Of a stretch of DNA of 44,080 bases, positions 8,462 to 16,478 are shown one piece after another. Below the pieces are notes generated by a model. That model worked only from the letters and a program-made list of their open reading frames with translations, was not told where the DNA came from and searched no databases. The translations under genes were made by a program, and so were the position numbers. Each line of letters begins with the position of its first letter. The first letter of the stretch is position 1. Origin of the DNA: Bacillota bacterium. GTDB taxonomy: Bacteria > Bacillota > Clostridia > Oscillospirales > Oscillospiraceae. The stretch is from NCBI GenBank assembly GCA_021770445.1, contig JAETQY010000022.1, forward strand, positions 1 to 44,080, in the 5' to 3' direction.

Positions 8462-9778
8462 ATGAAGAAGACTCTTGCACTTGCCCTTGCGCTTGCGATG
8501 ACGCTGAGCCTGGCCGCCTGCGGCGGCGGCAACGGCGGCGAGACCCAGCAGCCCTCCGGCGGCTCCAACGCCGGCACCTCCGCCAACCAGCCCAGCACCG
8601 GCGGCGACGCCGCCCCCGTGGCCAACAAGGATAAGCCCCTGGTCTGGTTCAACCGCCAGCCCTCCAACAGCTCCACCGGCGAGCTGGACATGGACGCTCT
8701 GAACTTCAACGGCGACACCTACTACGTGGGCTTCGACGCCGCCCAGGGCGCTGAGGTCCAGGGCCAGATGATTCTGGACTACATCACCGCCAACATCGAC
8801 ACCATCGACCGCAACGGCGACGGCATCATCGGCTACGTGCTGGCCATCGGCGACATCGGCCACAACGACTCCGTCGCCCGTACCCGGGGCGTCCGCAAGG
8901 CTCTGGACACCGCCGTGGAGGCCAACGGCACTATCGTAAGCGACCCCGTGGGCGTCAACGCCGACGGCAAGGCCACCGCTGTTAAGGACGGCAAGCTGAC
9001 CATCGGCGGCAAGGAGTACACCGTGCGCGAGCTGGCCTCTCAGGAGATGAAGAACTCCGCCGGCGCCACCTGGGACGCCGCCACCGCCGGCAACACCATC
9101 GGCACCTGGGTGTCCACCTTCAGCGACCAGATCGACATCGTGGCCTCCAACAACGACGGCATGGGCATGGCCATGTTCAACGCCTGGTCCAAGGAGAACA
9201 AGGTGCCCACCTTCGGCTATGACGCCAACTCCGACGCTGTCGCCGCCATCGCTGAGGGCTACGGCGGGACCATCAGCCAGCACGCCGACGTGCAGGCCTA
9301 CCTGACCCTGCGCGTACTGCGCAACGCCCTGGATGGCGTGGACATCGACACCGGCATCGGTACCCCCGACGACGCGGGCAATGTGCTCAGCGACGACGTG
9401 TACTACTATAATGCTGAGCAGCGCTCCTACTACGCCCTGAACGCTGCTGTCACCGCTGAGAACTATCAGGACTGCCTGGACGCCACCAAGCCCTACGCCC
9501 CCGTGGCCAACCAGCTGAGCCAGGACACTCACCCCACCAAGAGCGTGTGGCTGAACATCTACAACTCCGCTGACAACTTCCTCAGCGCCACCTATCAGCC
9601 CCTGCTGCAGAACTACGACGACATTCTGAACCTGAACGTGGAGTACATCGGCGGCGACGGCCAGACCGAGGGCAACATCACCAACCGTCTGGGCGACCCC
9701 AGCCTGTACGACGCCTTTGCCATCAACATGGTGAAGACCGACAACTCCGCCGCCTATACCTCCATCCTCAACCAGTAA
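8462..9778 (+). CDS. mglB: Galactose/methyl-galactoside-type ABC importer, substrate-binding lipoprotein
   Basis: This lipoprotein of 438 residues has an LSLAACGGG lipobox and a Gly/Ser/Thr-rich tether before a sugar-binding domain. The segment IDRNGDGIIGYVLAIGDIGH matches the EF-hand-like calcium loop and following strand of E. coli MglB, and ASNNDGMGMAMFNAW matches the conserved hinge region. It delivers the sugar to the MglA/MglC complex. The first gene of the transport operon, it is separated from mglA by strong stem-loops that would favour extra binding protein over ATPase. The protein is longer than E. coli MglB (~330 residues) because of the tether and an internal insertion around residues 160-190. 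Galactose or glucose is the family substrate; the exact sugar here is not proven. Confidence 0.88.
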   Translation: MKKTLALALALAMTLSLAACGGGNGGETQQPSGGSNAGTSANQPSTGGDAAPVANKDKPLVWFNRQPSNSSTGELDMDALNFNGDTYYVGFDAAQGAEVQGQMILDYITANIDTIDRNGDGIIGYVLAIGDIGHNDSVARTRGVRKALDTAVEANGTIVSDPVGVNADGKATAVKDGKLTIGGKEYTVRELASQEMKNSAGATWDAATAGNTIGTWVSTFSDQIDIVASNNDGMGMAMFNAWSKENKVPTFGYDANSDAVAAIAEGYGGTISQHADVQAYLTLRVLRNALDGVDIDTGIGTPDDAGNVLSDDVYYYNAEQRSYYALNAAVTAENYQDCLDATKPYAPVANQLSQDTHPTKSVWLNIYNSADNFLSATYQPLLQNYDDILNLNVEYIGGDGQTEGNITNRLGDPSLYDAFAINMVKTDNSAAYTSILNQ

Positions 9779-9833
9779 TCCGGCGCAGCAAGTCCGGAAT
9801 ACCGTTCTTGCTCTGACAAGTAAATGACTCGTT

Positions 9834-9945
9834 ATCAGGGAGAGGAGCTTCTCCGTTCGGAGGAAAACCTCCGTTCGGCGGACAGCCCTCTCCCTGATTT
9901 GATATTCCGAAAACAACCGGCAGTCCTCGGCCCTGGCCGGGACTA
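9834..9945 (+). promoter_or_regulatory. Intercistronic stem-loops between mglB and mglA
   Basis: A perfect 12-bp stem pairs ATCAGGGAGAGG (9834-9845) with CCTCTCCCTGAT (9887-9898) and encloses smaller CTCCG-TT-CGGAG hairpins. It is followed by a second hairpin, AGTCC-T-CGGCC / GGCCG-GGACT (about 9922-9945). No T-run follows, so these are more likely processing or mRNA-stability elements than terminators. Confidence 0.6.
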
Positions 9946-9972
9946 CTAATCTGCATAACAGGAGAGACGAGA

Positions 9973-11481
9973 ATGGCTGATATAAAAAGCGAAGTCGTCC
10001 TGTCGATCCGGGGTATGAGCAAGTCCTTCGGCCGAAACCGGGTGCTTGACCATATTGATCTGGATCTGAAACGCGGAACCGTCATGGGGCTTATGGGCGA
10101 AAACGGAGCCGGCAAGTCCACCATGATGAAGTGTCTGTTCGGCACTTACCAAAAGGACGAGGGAAAAATCTACTTAAACGGAAAAGAAATCAGCTTTTCC
10201 GGCCCGAAGGATGCCCTGGAGAACGGGATCGCCATGGTCCACCAGGAGCTGAACCAGTGCCTGGAGCGGAATGTCACGGACAATCTGTTCCTGGGCCGCT
10301 ACCCCACCAATGCCGCAGGCATCGTGGATGAGGGCAGCATGAAGAAGAAGGCCGCCGAGCTGTTCCGCAAGCTGGGGATGACGGTAAACCTGAGTCAGCC
10401 CATGCGGAATATGTCTGTTTCCCAGCGGCAGATGTGTGAAATCGCCAAGGCGATCTCCTACAACTCCCAGGTGATCGTCTTGGACGAGCCCACCTCCTCC
10501 CTGACCGTTCAGGAGGTGGAAAAACTCTTTGAAATGATGCGGATGCTGAAGGAACAGGGCATCTCGCTGATCTATATTTCCCACAAGATGGACGAGATCT
10601 TTGAGATCTGCGACGAGATCTCGGTGCTGCGGGACGGCAAGCTCATCATGACCAAGGAGACCCGCGAGACCAACATGAACGAGCTCATCGCCGCCATGGT
10701 GGGCCGCTCCCTGGAGAGCCGTTTCCCGCCTGTGGACAACACACCGGGAGAGCCCATTCTGTCCATCCAGCACCTGTCTACCAAGTTCGCCCCCTATCTT
10801 CAGGATATCTCCTTCGACGTGCGGGAGGGCGAAATCTTCGGCCTGTACGGCCTGGTGGGCGCCGGGCGTACCGAGCTGCTGGAGACCATCTTCGGCGTGC
10901 GCACCCGAGCCTCCGGCCGGGTCTACTTCAAAAACCGGCTGATGAACTTCAACAGCGCCAAGGAGGCCATCGAGCACGGCTTTGCCATGATTACCGAGGA
11001 GCGCAAGGCCAACGGCCTGTTCCTCAAGTGCGACCTGACCTTCAACACCACCATTGCCAGCCTGGAGCAGTATAAGTCCGGCCTGGCCCTTTCCACCACC
11101 AAGATGGTAAAGGCCACCAGCAAAGAGATCAAGACCATGCGCACCAAGTGCATGGGCCCGGACGACATGATCACCAGCCTGTCCGGCGGCAACCAGCAGA
11201 AGGTGATCTTCGGCAAGTGGCTGGAGCGGGAGCCCCAGATCTTTATGATGGATGAGCCCACCCGAGGCATCGACGTGGGCGCCAAATACGAAATTTACGA
11301 GCTGATCATCAAGATGGCAAAGCAGGGCAAGACGATTATCGTCGTCTCCTCTGAGATGCCGGAGATCCTCGGCATTACCAACCGGATCGGCGTTATGTCC
11401 AACGGTTACCTTTCGGGCATTGTCAACACCGCGGAGACCGATCAGGAAGAGCTTCTGCGGCTCAGCGCGAAATATCTGTGA
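9973..11481 (+). CDS. mglA: Galactose/methyl-galactoside-type ABC importer, double ATPase subunit
   Basis: This 502-residue protein has two tandem ABC ATPase domains, as usual for sugar importers of this family. The first has Walker A GENGAGKST, a degenerate signature (SVSQRQM) and Walker B VIVLDEPTSSL. The second has a degenerate Walker A (GLVGAGRTELL), an intact signature (LSGGNQQKV) and Walker B FMMDEPTRGID. It energises uptake by the MglC permease on the cytoplasmic side. The start follows an AGGAGAGACGAGA ribosome-binding region. Its TGA lies just before the ribosome-binding site of mglC, so the genes are coupled. Length and motifs are normal for MglA/RbsA-type proteins. Confidence 0.93.
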   Translation: MADIKSEVVLSIRGMSKSFGRNRVLDHIDLDLKRGTVMGLMGENGAGKSTMMKCLFGTYQKDEGKIYLNGKEISFSGPKDALENGIAMVHQELNQCLERNVTDNLFLGRYPTNAAGIVDEGSMKKKAAELFRKLGMTVNLSQPMRNMSVSQRQMCEIAKAISYNSQVIVLDEPTSSLTVQEVEKLFEMMRMLKEQGISLIYISHKMDEIFEICDEISVLRDGKLIMTKETRETNMNELIAAMVGRSLESRFPPVDNTPGEPILSIQHLSTKFAPYLQDISFDVREGEIFGLYGLVGAGRTELLETIFGVRTRASGRVYFKNRLMNFNSAKEAIEHGFAMITEERKANGLFLKCDLTFNTTIASLEQYKSGLALSTTKMVKATSKEIKTMRTKCMGPDDMITSLSGGNQQKVIFGKWLEREPQIFMMDEPTRGIDVGAKYEIYELIIKMAKQGKTIIVVSSEMPEILGITNRIGVMSNGYLSGIVNTAETDQEELLRLSAKYL

Positions 11482-11495
11482 GGGGGGAACTACAT

Positions 11496-13160
11496 ATGGC
11501 AGAAAATATTCTGACCACGGAGCAGGAGAGCAAGCTCCGCCAGCCCATTGACGACTATGTGGGCGCCATTCAGGAGCAGATCAACGACCTGCGCAAGGAC
11601 GGCACCGACCGGGTCATCGACATCCAGAGCGTCCTGGATAGCCTGAAGCGGGATAAGATCTACACGGCCCAGGAGAAGGAGACCCGGCGGGCCCAGCTTC
11701 AGAAGGAGCTGGAGCAGGCCAAGAAGGTGGAGGCCCAGAACAAGGACCAGATCGCCAAGCTCATTGCCGACGCCGAGGGCTATCTCAAGGCCAATTACAA
11801 CGGCTACTACCAGGCGGTGGCGGCCAGCTGTGTCCAGGAGAAGGTCCAGGCTCAGGCCAAGTACCAGGCAGCGGTGGAGCAGCTCAACAAGGCCCACCAG
11901 GAGACGGTGGCCAAGCTCAGCGATCCCCAGGAGATCAAGGACGAGAAATACGTCCACAAAAACCGGCTGTTCGACGCCAAGATGCAGCTGGCCAAGGACC
12001 TTCAGGACGTGAAGGACCACCGGCACGCCGCCTTCCAGCACCAGTACCACCTGATCGACCTGCTGCGCATGTCCAGGTTCACCTTCGCCGAGTCCGCCGC
12101 CCAACGCTGGGAGAACTACAAGTACGCCTTCAACGCCCGCAGCTTCCTGCTGCGCAACGGCCTGTATCTGGCCATTGCCGTGGTCTTTATCGCCCTGTGC
12201 TTCATCACCCCGGCGGTCAAGGGCCCCAATGTCCAGCTGCTGACGGTGAACAACATCCTGAACATCCTCCAGCAGGCCTCCCCCAGAATGTTCCTGGCCC
12301 TGGGCGTGGCCGGCCTGATCCTGCTGGCCGGCACCGACCTGTCCATCGGGCGTATGGTGGGTATGGGTATGACGGCCGGCACCATCGTGATGCACAAGGG
12401 CATCAACACCGGCGGCGTCTTTGGCCACATCTTCGACTTCACCGGCCTGCCGGTGGCCGCTCGGGTGTTCCTGGCCCTGCTGGTGTGTATCGTGCTGTGT
12501 ACCATCTTTACCACCATCGCCGGCTTCTTCACCGCCAAGTTCAAGATGCACCCCTTTATCTCCACTATGTCCACCATGCTGATGATCTTCGGCCTGGCCA
12601 CCTACTCCACCAAGGGCGTGTCCTTCGGCGGTATCGAGTCCAGCATCCCCGACATGATCATCCCCAAGCTGGGACCCGATGGCAGCACCAAATTCCCCAC
12701 CATCATCCTGTGGGCGGTGGCAGCCGTGATCGTGGTGTGGTTCATCTGGAACAAGACCACCTTCGGCAAGAACCTGTACGCCGTGGGCGGCAACCCGGAG
12801 GCGGCCTCGGTCTCCGGTATCTCCGTGTTTAAGGTCACCATGGGCGCCTTTATCCTGGCCGGTATCCTCTACGGCTTCGGCTCCTGGCTGGAGTGCATCC
12901 GGATGTCCGGCTCCGGCTCCGCCAGCTACGGCCAGGGCTGGGAGATGGACGCCATCGCGGCCTGCGTGGTGGGCGGCGTGTCCTTCACCGGCGGCATCGG
13001 CAAGATCTCCGGCGTGGTGACAGGCGTGTTTATTTTCACCGCCCTGACCTACGCGCTGACCACTCTGGGCATCGACGCCAACCTGCAGTTCATCATCTCC
13101 GGCATCATCATCCTGGTGGCCGTCATGCTGGACTGCCTGAAGTACGTCCAGAAGAAGTAA
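11496..13160 (+). CDS. mglC: Galactose/methyl-galactoside-type permease with long coiled-coil N-terminal extension
   Basis: The C-terminal ~335 residues are a normal BPD_transp_2-type sugar permease: about ten hydrophobic helices beginning at NGLYLAIAVVF (residue ~221), a GLILLAGTDLSIGRMVG signature, and the end region CVVGGVSFTGGIGKISGV. In front sits a soluble, strongly charged, Gln/Lys/Glu/Ala-rich segment of about 215 residues that looks like long helices or coiled coil (RRAQLQKELEQAKKVEAQNK; AKYQAAVEQLNKAHQETVAK). E. coli MglC has about 336 residues and lacks it. ATG 11496 is chosen because AGGGGGGA ends 7 nt upstream. The extension should face the cytoplasm, perhaps contacting MglA or a regulator; its role is unknown. 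Confidence 0.9.
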   Translation: MAENILTTEQESKLRQPIDDYVGAIQEQINDLRKDGTDRVIDIQSVLDSLKRDKIYTAQEKETRRAQLQKELEQAKKVEAQNKDQIAKLIADAEGYLKANYNGYYQAVAASCVQEKVQAQAKYQAAVEQLNKAHQETVAKLSDPQEIKDEKYVHKNRLFDAKMQLAKDLQDVKDHRHAAFQHQYHLIDLLRMSRFTFAESAAQRWENYKYAFNARSFLLRNGLYLAIAVVFIALCFITPAVKGPNVQLLTVNNILNILQQASPRMFLALGVAGLILLAGTDLSIGRMVGMGMTAGTIVMHKGINTGGVFGHIFDFTGLPVAARVFLALLVCIVLCTIFTTIAGFFTAKFKMHPFISTMSTMLMIFGLATYSTKGVSFGGIESSIPDMIIPKLGPDGSTKFPTIILWAVAAVIVVWFIWNKTTFGKNLYAVGGNPEAASVSGISVFKVTMGAFILAGILYGFGSWLECIRMSGSGSASYGQGWEMDAIAACVVGGVSFTGGIGKISGVVTGVFIFTALTYALTTLGIDANLQFIISGIIILVAVMLDCLKYVQKK

Positions 13161-13199
13161 TTCCAGCTCTCATCTCAAATGGGCTGAGGAAGACAAATT

Positions 13200-13240
13200 C
13201 CCCGACTGTCACGTTGATCTGACAGTCGGGGAATCTTTTT
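13200..13240 (+). terminator. Rho-independent terminator of the mgl operon
   Basis: CCCCGACTGTCA (13200-13211) and TGACAGTCGGGG (13220-13231) form a perfect 12-bp stem with an 8-nt loop, followed by AATCTTTTT. It ends the plus-strand mgl transcript and overlaps the last codon of the convergent GLUG gene. Confidence 0.9.
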
Positions 13241-16200
13241 ATTTGGAGGCCGGTTCTTCCTCCTGTGTTTTTTCCGCATCGGCGGCCTTTTTGGCCTTCT
13301 TTGTCCCCAGGCGCTTACCGGCGATCAGCGCCAGCGCCGCCAGCACAGCCGCCCCTCCTACGGCGGCGGGGACCAGCCAGGTCGTGCTCCGGGCGGGACT
13401 GATGCAGAAGGTGCCCTGGGGCCCTGTCATGGTCAGCAGCAGGTACTGTCCATTCTGTATAGCCTCCACCCGCTGCCACTGGCCATCCCGGTACTGCCAG
13501 ACCCTGCCCCCCTCTGGGCTGAGCAGCCGCAGGGGGAGGTCGGCCTCCGCATCCAGCTCTGCCCCGGTGAGGGAGACCTCCCAGACCACCCCGTCTGCTC
13601 CCGCCTCCTGGGGCGGTGTCTGCGTGCTTTCCGCCACATGGAGGACGGTCTCCTGGGTGAACCGGCCCTCGGCCAGGGCCAGGGACAGTCTGCCGGACAG
13701 CTCCTGGCTTGCGGCCACTGTGACCCAGGGGGCGTACACCGCCTCCACCGTGATATCGGAGCGGACCCCGGACCGGTCAAATTCAGGCCACACGCCATAG
13801 CAGTCCTCCCGCTCGGGGACCTGGGGCAGCCGGAGTTGGGACAGGTCGTCTCCGTAGAAGAAGGGGAGCCGGGCCACCGTCTCTCCGTCCGCCGTCAGGG
13901 TCAGGGTAAAGGCGGTGAACGCCAGGGGCAAGTCGGGCAGCTGGGAGAGGGCCTCAAAGGGCACAGGCTCCGCCCGGCCCGCGTAGCTGACCCCGTCCAC
14001 TCCGGCCCAGCCGGTGTCCACGAAGCAATTGCCTGACAAAAGGCCGTCCTCCTCCACCCAGCCGGCGACGGCTCCCAGGTACTCTGTCCCCTCCTGGATG
14101 GTGGCGATGGCCCGGCAGTCCCGCAGGCGGCTGGCCCAGCCGGCCACACCTCCCACGTAGTCTCCGCCAGACAGGGTGTTTTTCGCCCAACAGCCTCTCA
14201 GGCTGGCGTCCGCCCAGCCGGCGACGCCGCCCACATAGTTCCCGCCGGTGCTGGCCACCGGGCCGTAGCTCTGGCAGTCCAGGGCGGTGCCCAGGTCCAT
14301 CCGGCCGGCGATGCCGCCCGCGCAGTCCTTTTTCGCGGTGACCTCCCCCCGGTTCACGCAGCCCTGGAGGACCGCCTTGGTCTCATAGGTGCTTCCAAAG
14401 GTGAAGTCGCTGGCGGTGTCGTCCTCCGGGTCCAGGTCCAGCTCAATGGCCACGGCGCCGGCGATGCCGCCCACGTTCCGGTCGCCCTCTACGGTGCCCT
14501 CGTTGCGGCAGTCGGCCGCCTTGCCCTCCCGGGTGGCGGCGATGTCCTCGTCGGAGGTGTCCTGCACGATGCCCTCCACCCCCTCCTGCCGCCGCTGGTC
14601 CAGGTTGTCGATAGCGTCCATCATGACGTTGCAGACGATGCTGAATTGACGGCTGACCGCCCGCAGGTCGCCGGTCAGGGTGTGGTTCCCGCTCTGGACG
14701 GTGCGGTTCAGCTCCTCCATCTCCCCGGACAGCCCGCCCAGGGCGCCGTAGAGGCTCTCGCTGGCCTCCCGGGCCTCCTCTCCCAGGTTGGTGAACTGGG
14801 GGGAGCCGTTACGGGTGAGCTGGTCCACACCGTCGCCGATGGCGTCAAAGGCGCTGGTCAGCAGCCGCCCGATGGCGGCGGCGGAGCCGGACATGTCCCG
14901 AAGGTCCGCCACCGCGTCCCCCAGACGGTCCGACATGTCTCCGGCCTCACCCAGGGCCCGCTGGAGGTCCGACAGGGCCACGTCCAGGCGGTCCCGGGCG
15001 CGCTCCATGTGGTCAAAGGCCCTCTGGACGCTCTCCCGGGCCGCCGCCAGGTCCTCCGATGAGGGGCGGGTGGGGACCCCGTCGGGGAACACCGCGTTAT
15101 AGATGGTGTCCAGAGCGGCCTGGAGCTCCTTCATGGCGGCGCTCAGCTGAGTCTGTCCCTGGCGCAGGTCCCCGGCGGCGGAGCGCAGGGCGGACAGGGC
15201 CGCCCCTCCGGCGTCCGACGCCCCCTCCAGGTCCTTCAGCGCCCGGTCCAGCCGGCGGGACAGCTCCTCCAGCCGGCGGCCCACGTCAGACAGGTCGTCC
15301 ATGGCGGGGGATATCTTGTCCAGGGCGTTGGTCACGTCGGCGGCCAGGGTGTTGACCTGGCTCACATTGTCATCCACAAAGGTCAGGGTGCGGTCCAGCA
15401 GGCGTTTAGAGCTCTCCCGGGCGGTGCCGGTAAAGTCCCCCATGGCGGTGAGGTGGGCGGAGATCCGGTCTCCGGTGTTTTCCGCGTTGTTCAGGGCCCG
15501 GTTGATCAGCCGGTCCAGGGTGTCCAGCTCGGTGCGCAGCCGGTCCAGGGACTGGGGCTGGTCCAGCACCAGCCAGGGCTCCGCCTGGCCCACAATACCG
15601 CCCACATCCTTCCGCCCGCGGATGGCGCCGCTGTTGATGCATCCGGCCAGGTAGCCGCTCTGACGGCCTGCAATACCGCCTGTGTTGTAGCCCAAATGGG
15701 GCTGCCCCACGTCCCCGCGGTTGGTGCAGCTCTGGATTACGCCGTTGGAGTATCCCGCAATACCGCCGGTGTCAGCAGCGCCGTCCAGCAGGTGGGGGTT
15801 CTCCTCTTCCAGGGCGGTCAGGTCGGTCAACGCCGTGGCCGGGTCCGCCTCCGTCAGATTGACGCCCGCTCTGTTCTCACAGTTCAGCAGCATTCCGGCG
15901 TTCCGGCCCGCAATTCCGCCGGTGGCCGTCTGGCCGTTTACCGTCCCGGCGGCGGAGCAGTTGATGATCTGGCCAGTATCGCTGTTTCGTCCGGCCACGC
16001 CGCCCACCCCGTTCTCCCCCTGGACAGAACCCAGGAAGGAACAGTTTTGCAGGATGCCGGCGTTATCTCCCACAATGCCGCCCACTGCGGAGCGGGTACC
16101 GGCCGGGGCCACCGTCCCCTTTACAATCAGGTCCTGTATCGAGCCATTGGGCTGGACGTAGCGGAACAGGCCCTGGGTGGAGCCGGCGGCGGTGAGGTGC

Positions 16201-16478
16201 AGCCCGGAGATGGTGTGCAGCTGTCCCCGGAAGGTACCGCCAAAGGTGGGAATGGGAGTAAACTCCACCCCCGTCAGGTCTAAATCGGCGGTGAGGAGGA
16301 CGGTCTTTCCCTGGGACCAGGTGTCCAGAGAGCAGTTTTCTCCGAAGCGCTGGAGGTCCTCCACGCTGGAGATGATAACCGTATCCTCTGCCGCAGCCAG
16401 GGCTGGCAGAACCATCCCAGCCAGCAGTAAGCCGGCCATAAACAGGGCGGACAGCCGGCTATGAAAACGTCTATTCAT
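13239..16478 (-). CDS. Cell-surface GLUG-repeat / coiled-coil protein, partner of the MMPL exporter
   Basis: This 1,079-residue protein has a signal peptide (~1-29, ending LPALAAAE). GLUG-type repeats (GGIVGDNAG, GGVAGRNSD, GGIAGRNAG, GGIAGYSNG, GGIAGRQSG) fill residues ~100-300. Next come about 350 residues of heptad-rich coiled coil (LDRLRTELDTLDRLINRALN ... LSDVGRRLEELSRRLDRALK), a second GLUG block (GGIAGAVAIEL, GGIAGRMDLG, GGVAGWADAS), a beta-rich region, and a transmembrane helix (~1033-1053) with a Lys-rich cytoplasmic tail. There is no LPXTG motif. The gene overlaps the MMPL gene by 8 bp, so the products are probably made together. The layout suggests an extracytoplasmic, membrane-anchored partner of the exporter. 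No known function is recognised for the full architecture. Confidence 0.82.
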   Translation of the reverse strand: MNRRFHSRLSALFMAGLLLAGMVLPALAAAEDTVIISSVEDLQRFGENCSLDTWSQGKTVLLTADLDLTGVEFTPIPTFGGTFRGQLHTISGLHLTAAGSTQGLFRYVQPNGSIQDLIVKGTVAPAGTRSAVGGIVGDNAGILQNCSFLGSVQGENGVGGVAGRNSDTGQIINCSAAGTVNGQTATGGIAGRNAGMLLNCENRAGVNLTEADPATALTDLTALEEENPHLLDGAADTGGIAGYSNGVIQSCTNRGDVGQPHLGYNTGGIAGRQSGYLAGCINSGAIRGRKDVGGIVGQAEPWLVLDQPQSLDRLRTELDTLDRLINRALNNAENTGDRISAHLTAMGDFTGTARESSKRLLDRTLTFVDDNVSQVNTLAADVTNALDKISPAMDDLSDVGRRLEELSRRLDRALKDLEGASDAGGAALSALRSAAGDLRQGQTQLSAAMKELQAALDTIYNAVFPDGVPTRPSSEDLAAARESVQRAFDHMERARDRLDVALSDLQRALGEAGDMSDRLGDAVADLRDMSGSAAAIGRLLTSAFDAIGDGVDQLTRNGSPQFTNLGEEAREASESLYGALGGLSGEMEELNRTVQSGNHTLTGDLRAVSRQFSIVCNVMMDAIDNLDQRRQEGVEGIVQDTSDEDIAATREGKAADCRNEGTVEGDRNVGGIAGAVAIELDLDPEDDTASDFTFGSTYETKAVLQGCVNRGEVTAKKDCAGGIAGRMDLGTALDCQSYGPVASTGGNYVGGVAGWADASLRGCWAKNTLSGGDYVGGVAGWASRLRDCRAIATIQEGTEYLGAVAGWVEEDGLLSGNCFVDTGWAGVDGVSYAGRAEPVPFEALSQLPDLPLAFTAFTLTLTADGETVARLPFFYGDDLSQLRLPQVPEREDCYGVWPEFDRSGVRSDITVEAVYAPWVTVAASQELSGRLSLALAEGRFTQETVLHVAESTQTPPQEAGADGVVWEVSLTGAELDAEADLPLRLLSPEGGRVWQYRDGQWQRVEAIQNGQYLLLTMTGPQGTFCISPARSTTWLVPAAVGGAAVLAALALIAGKRLGTKKAKKAADAEKTQEEEPASK

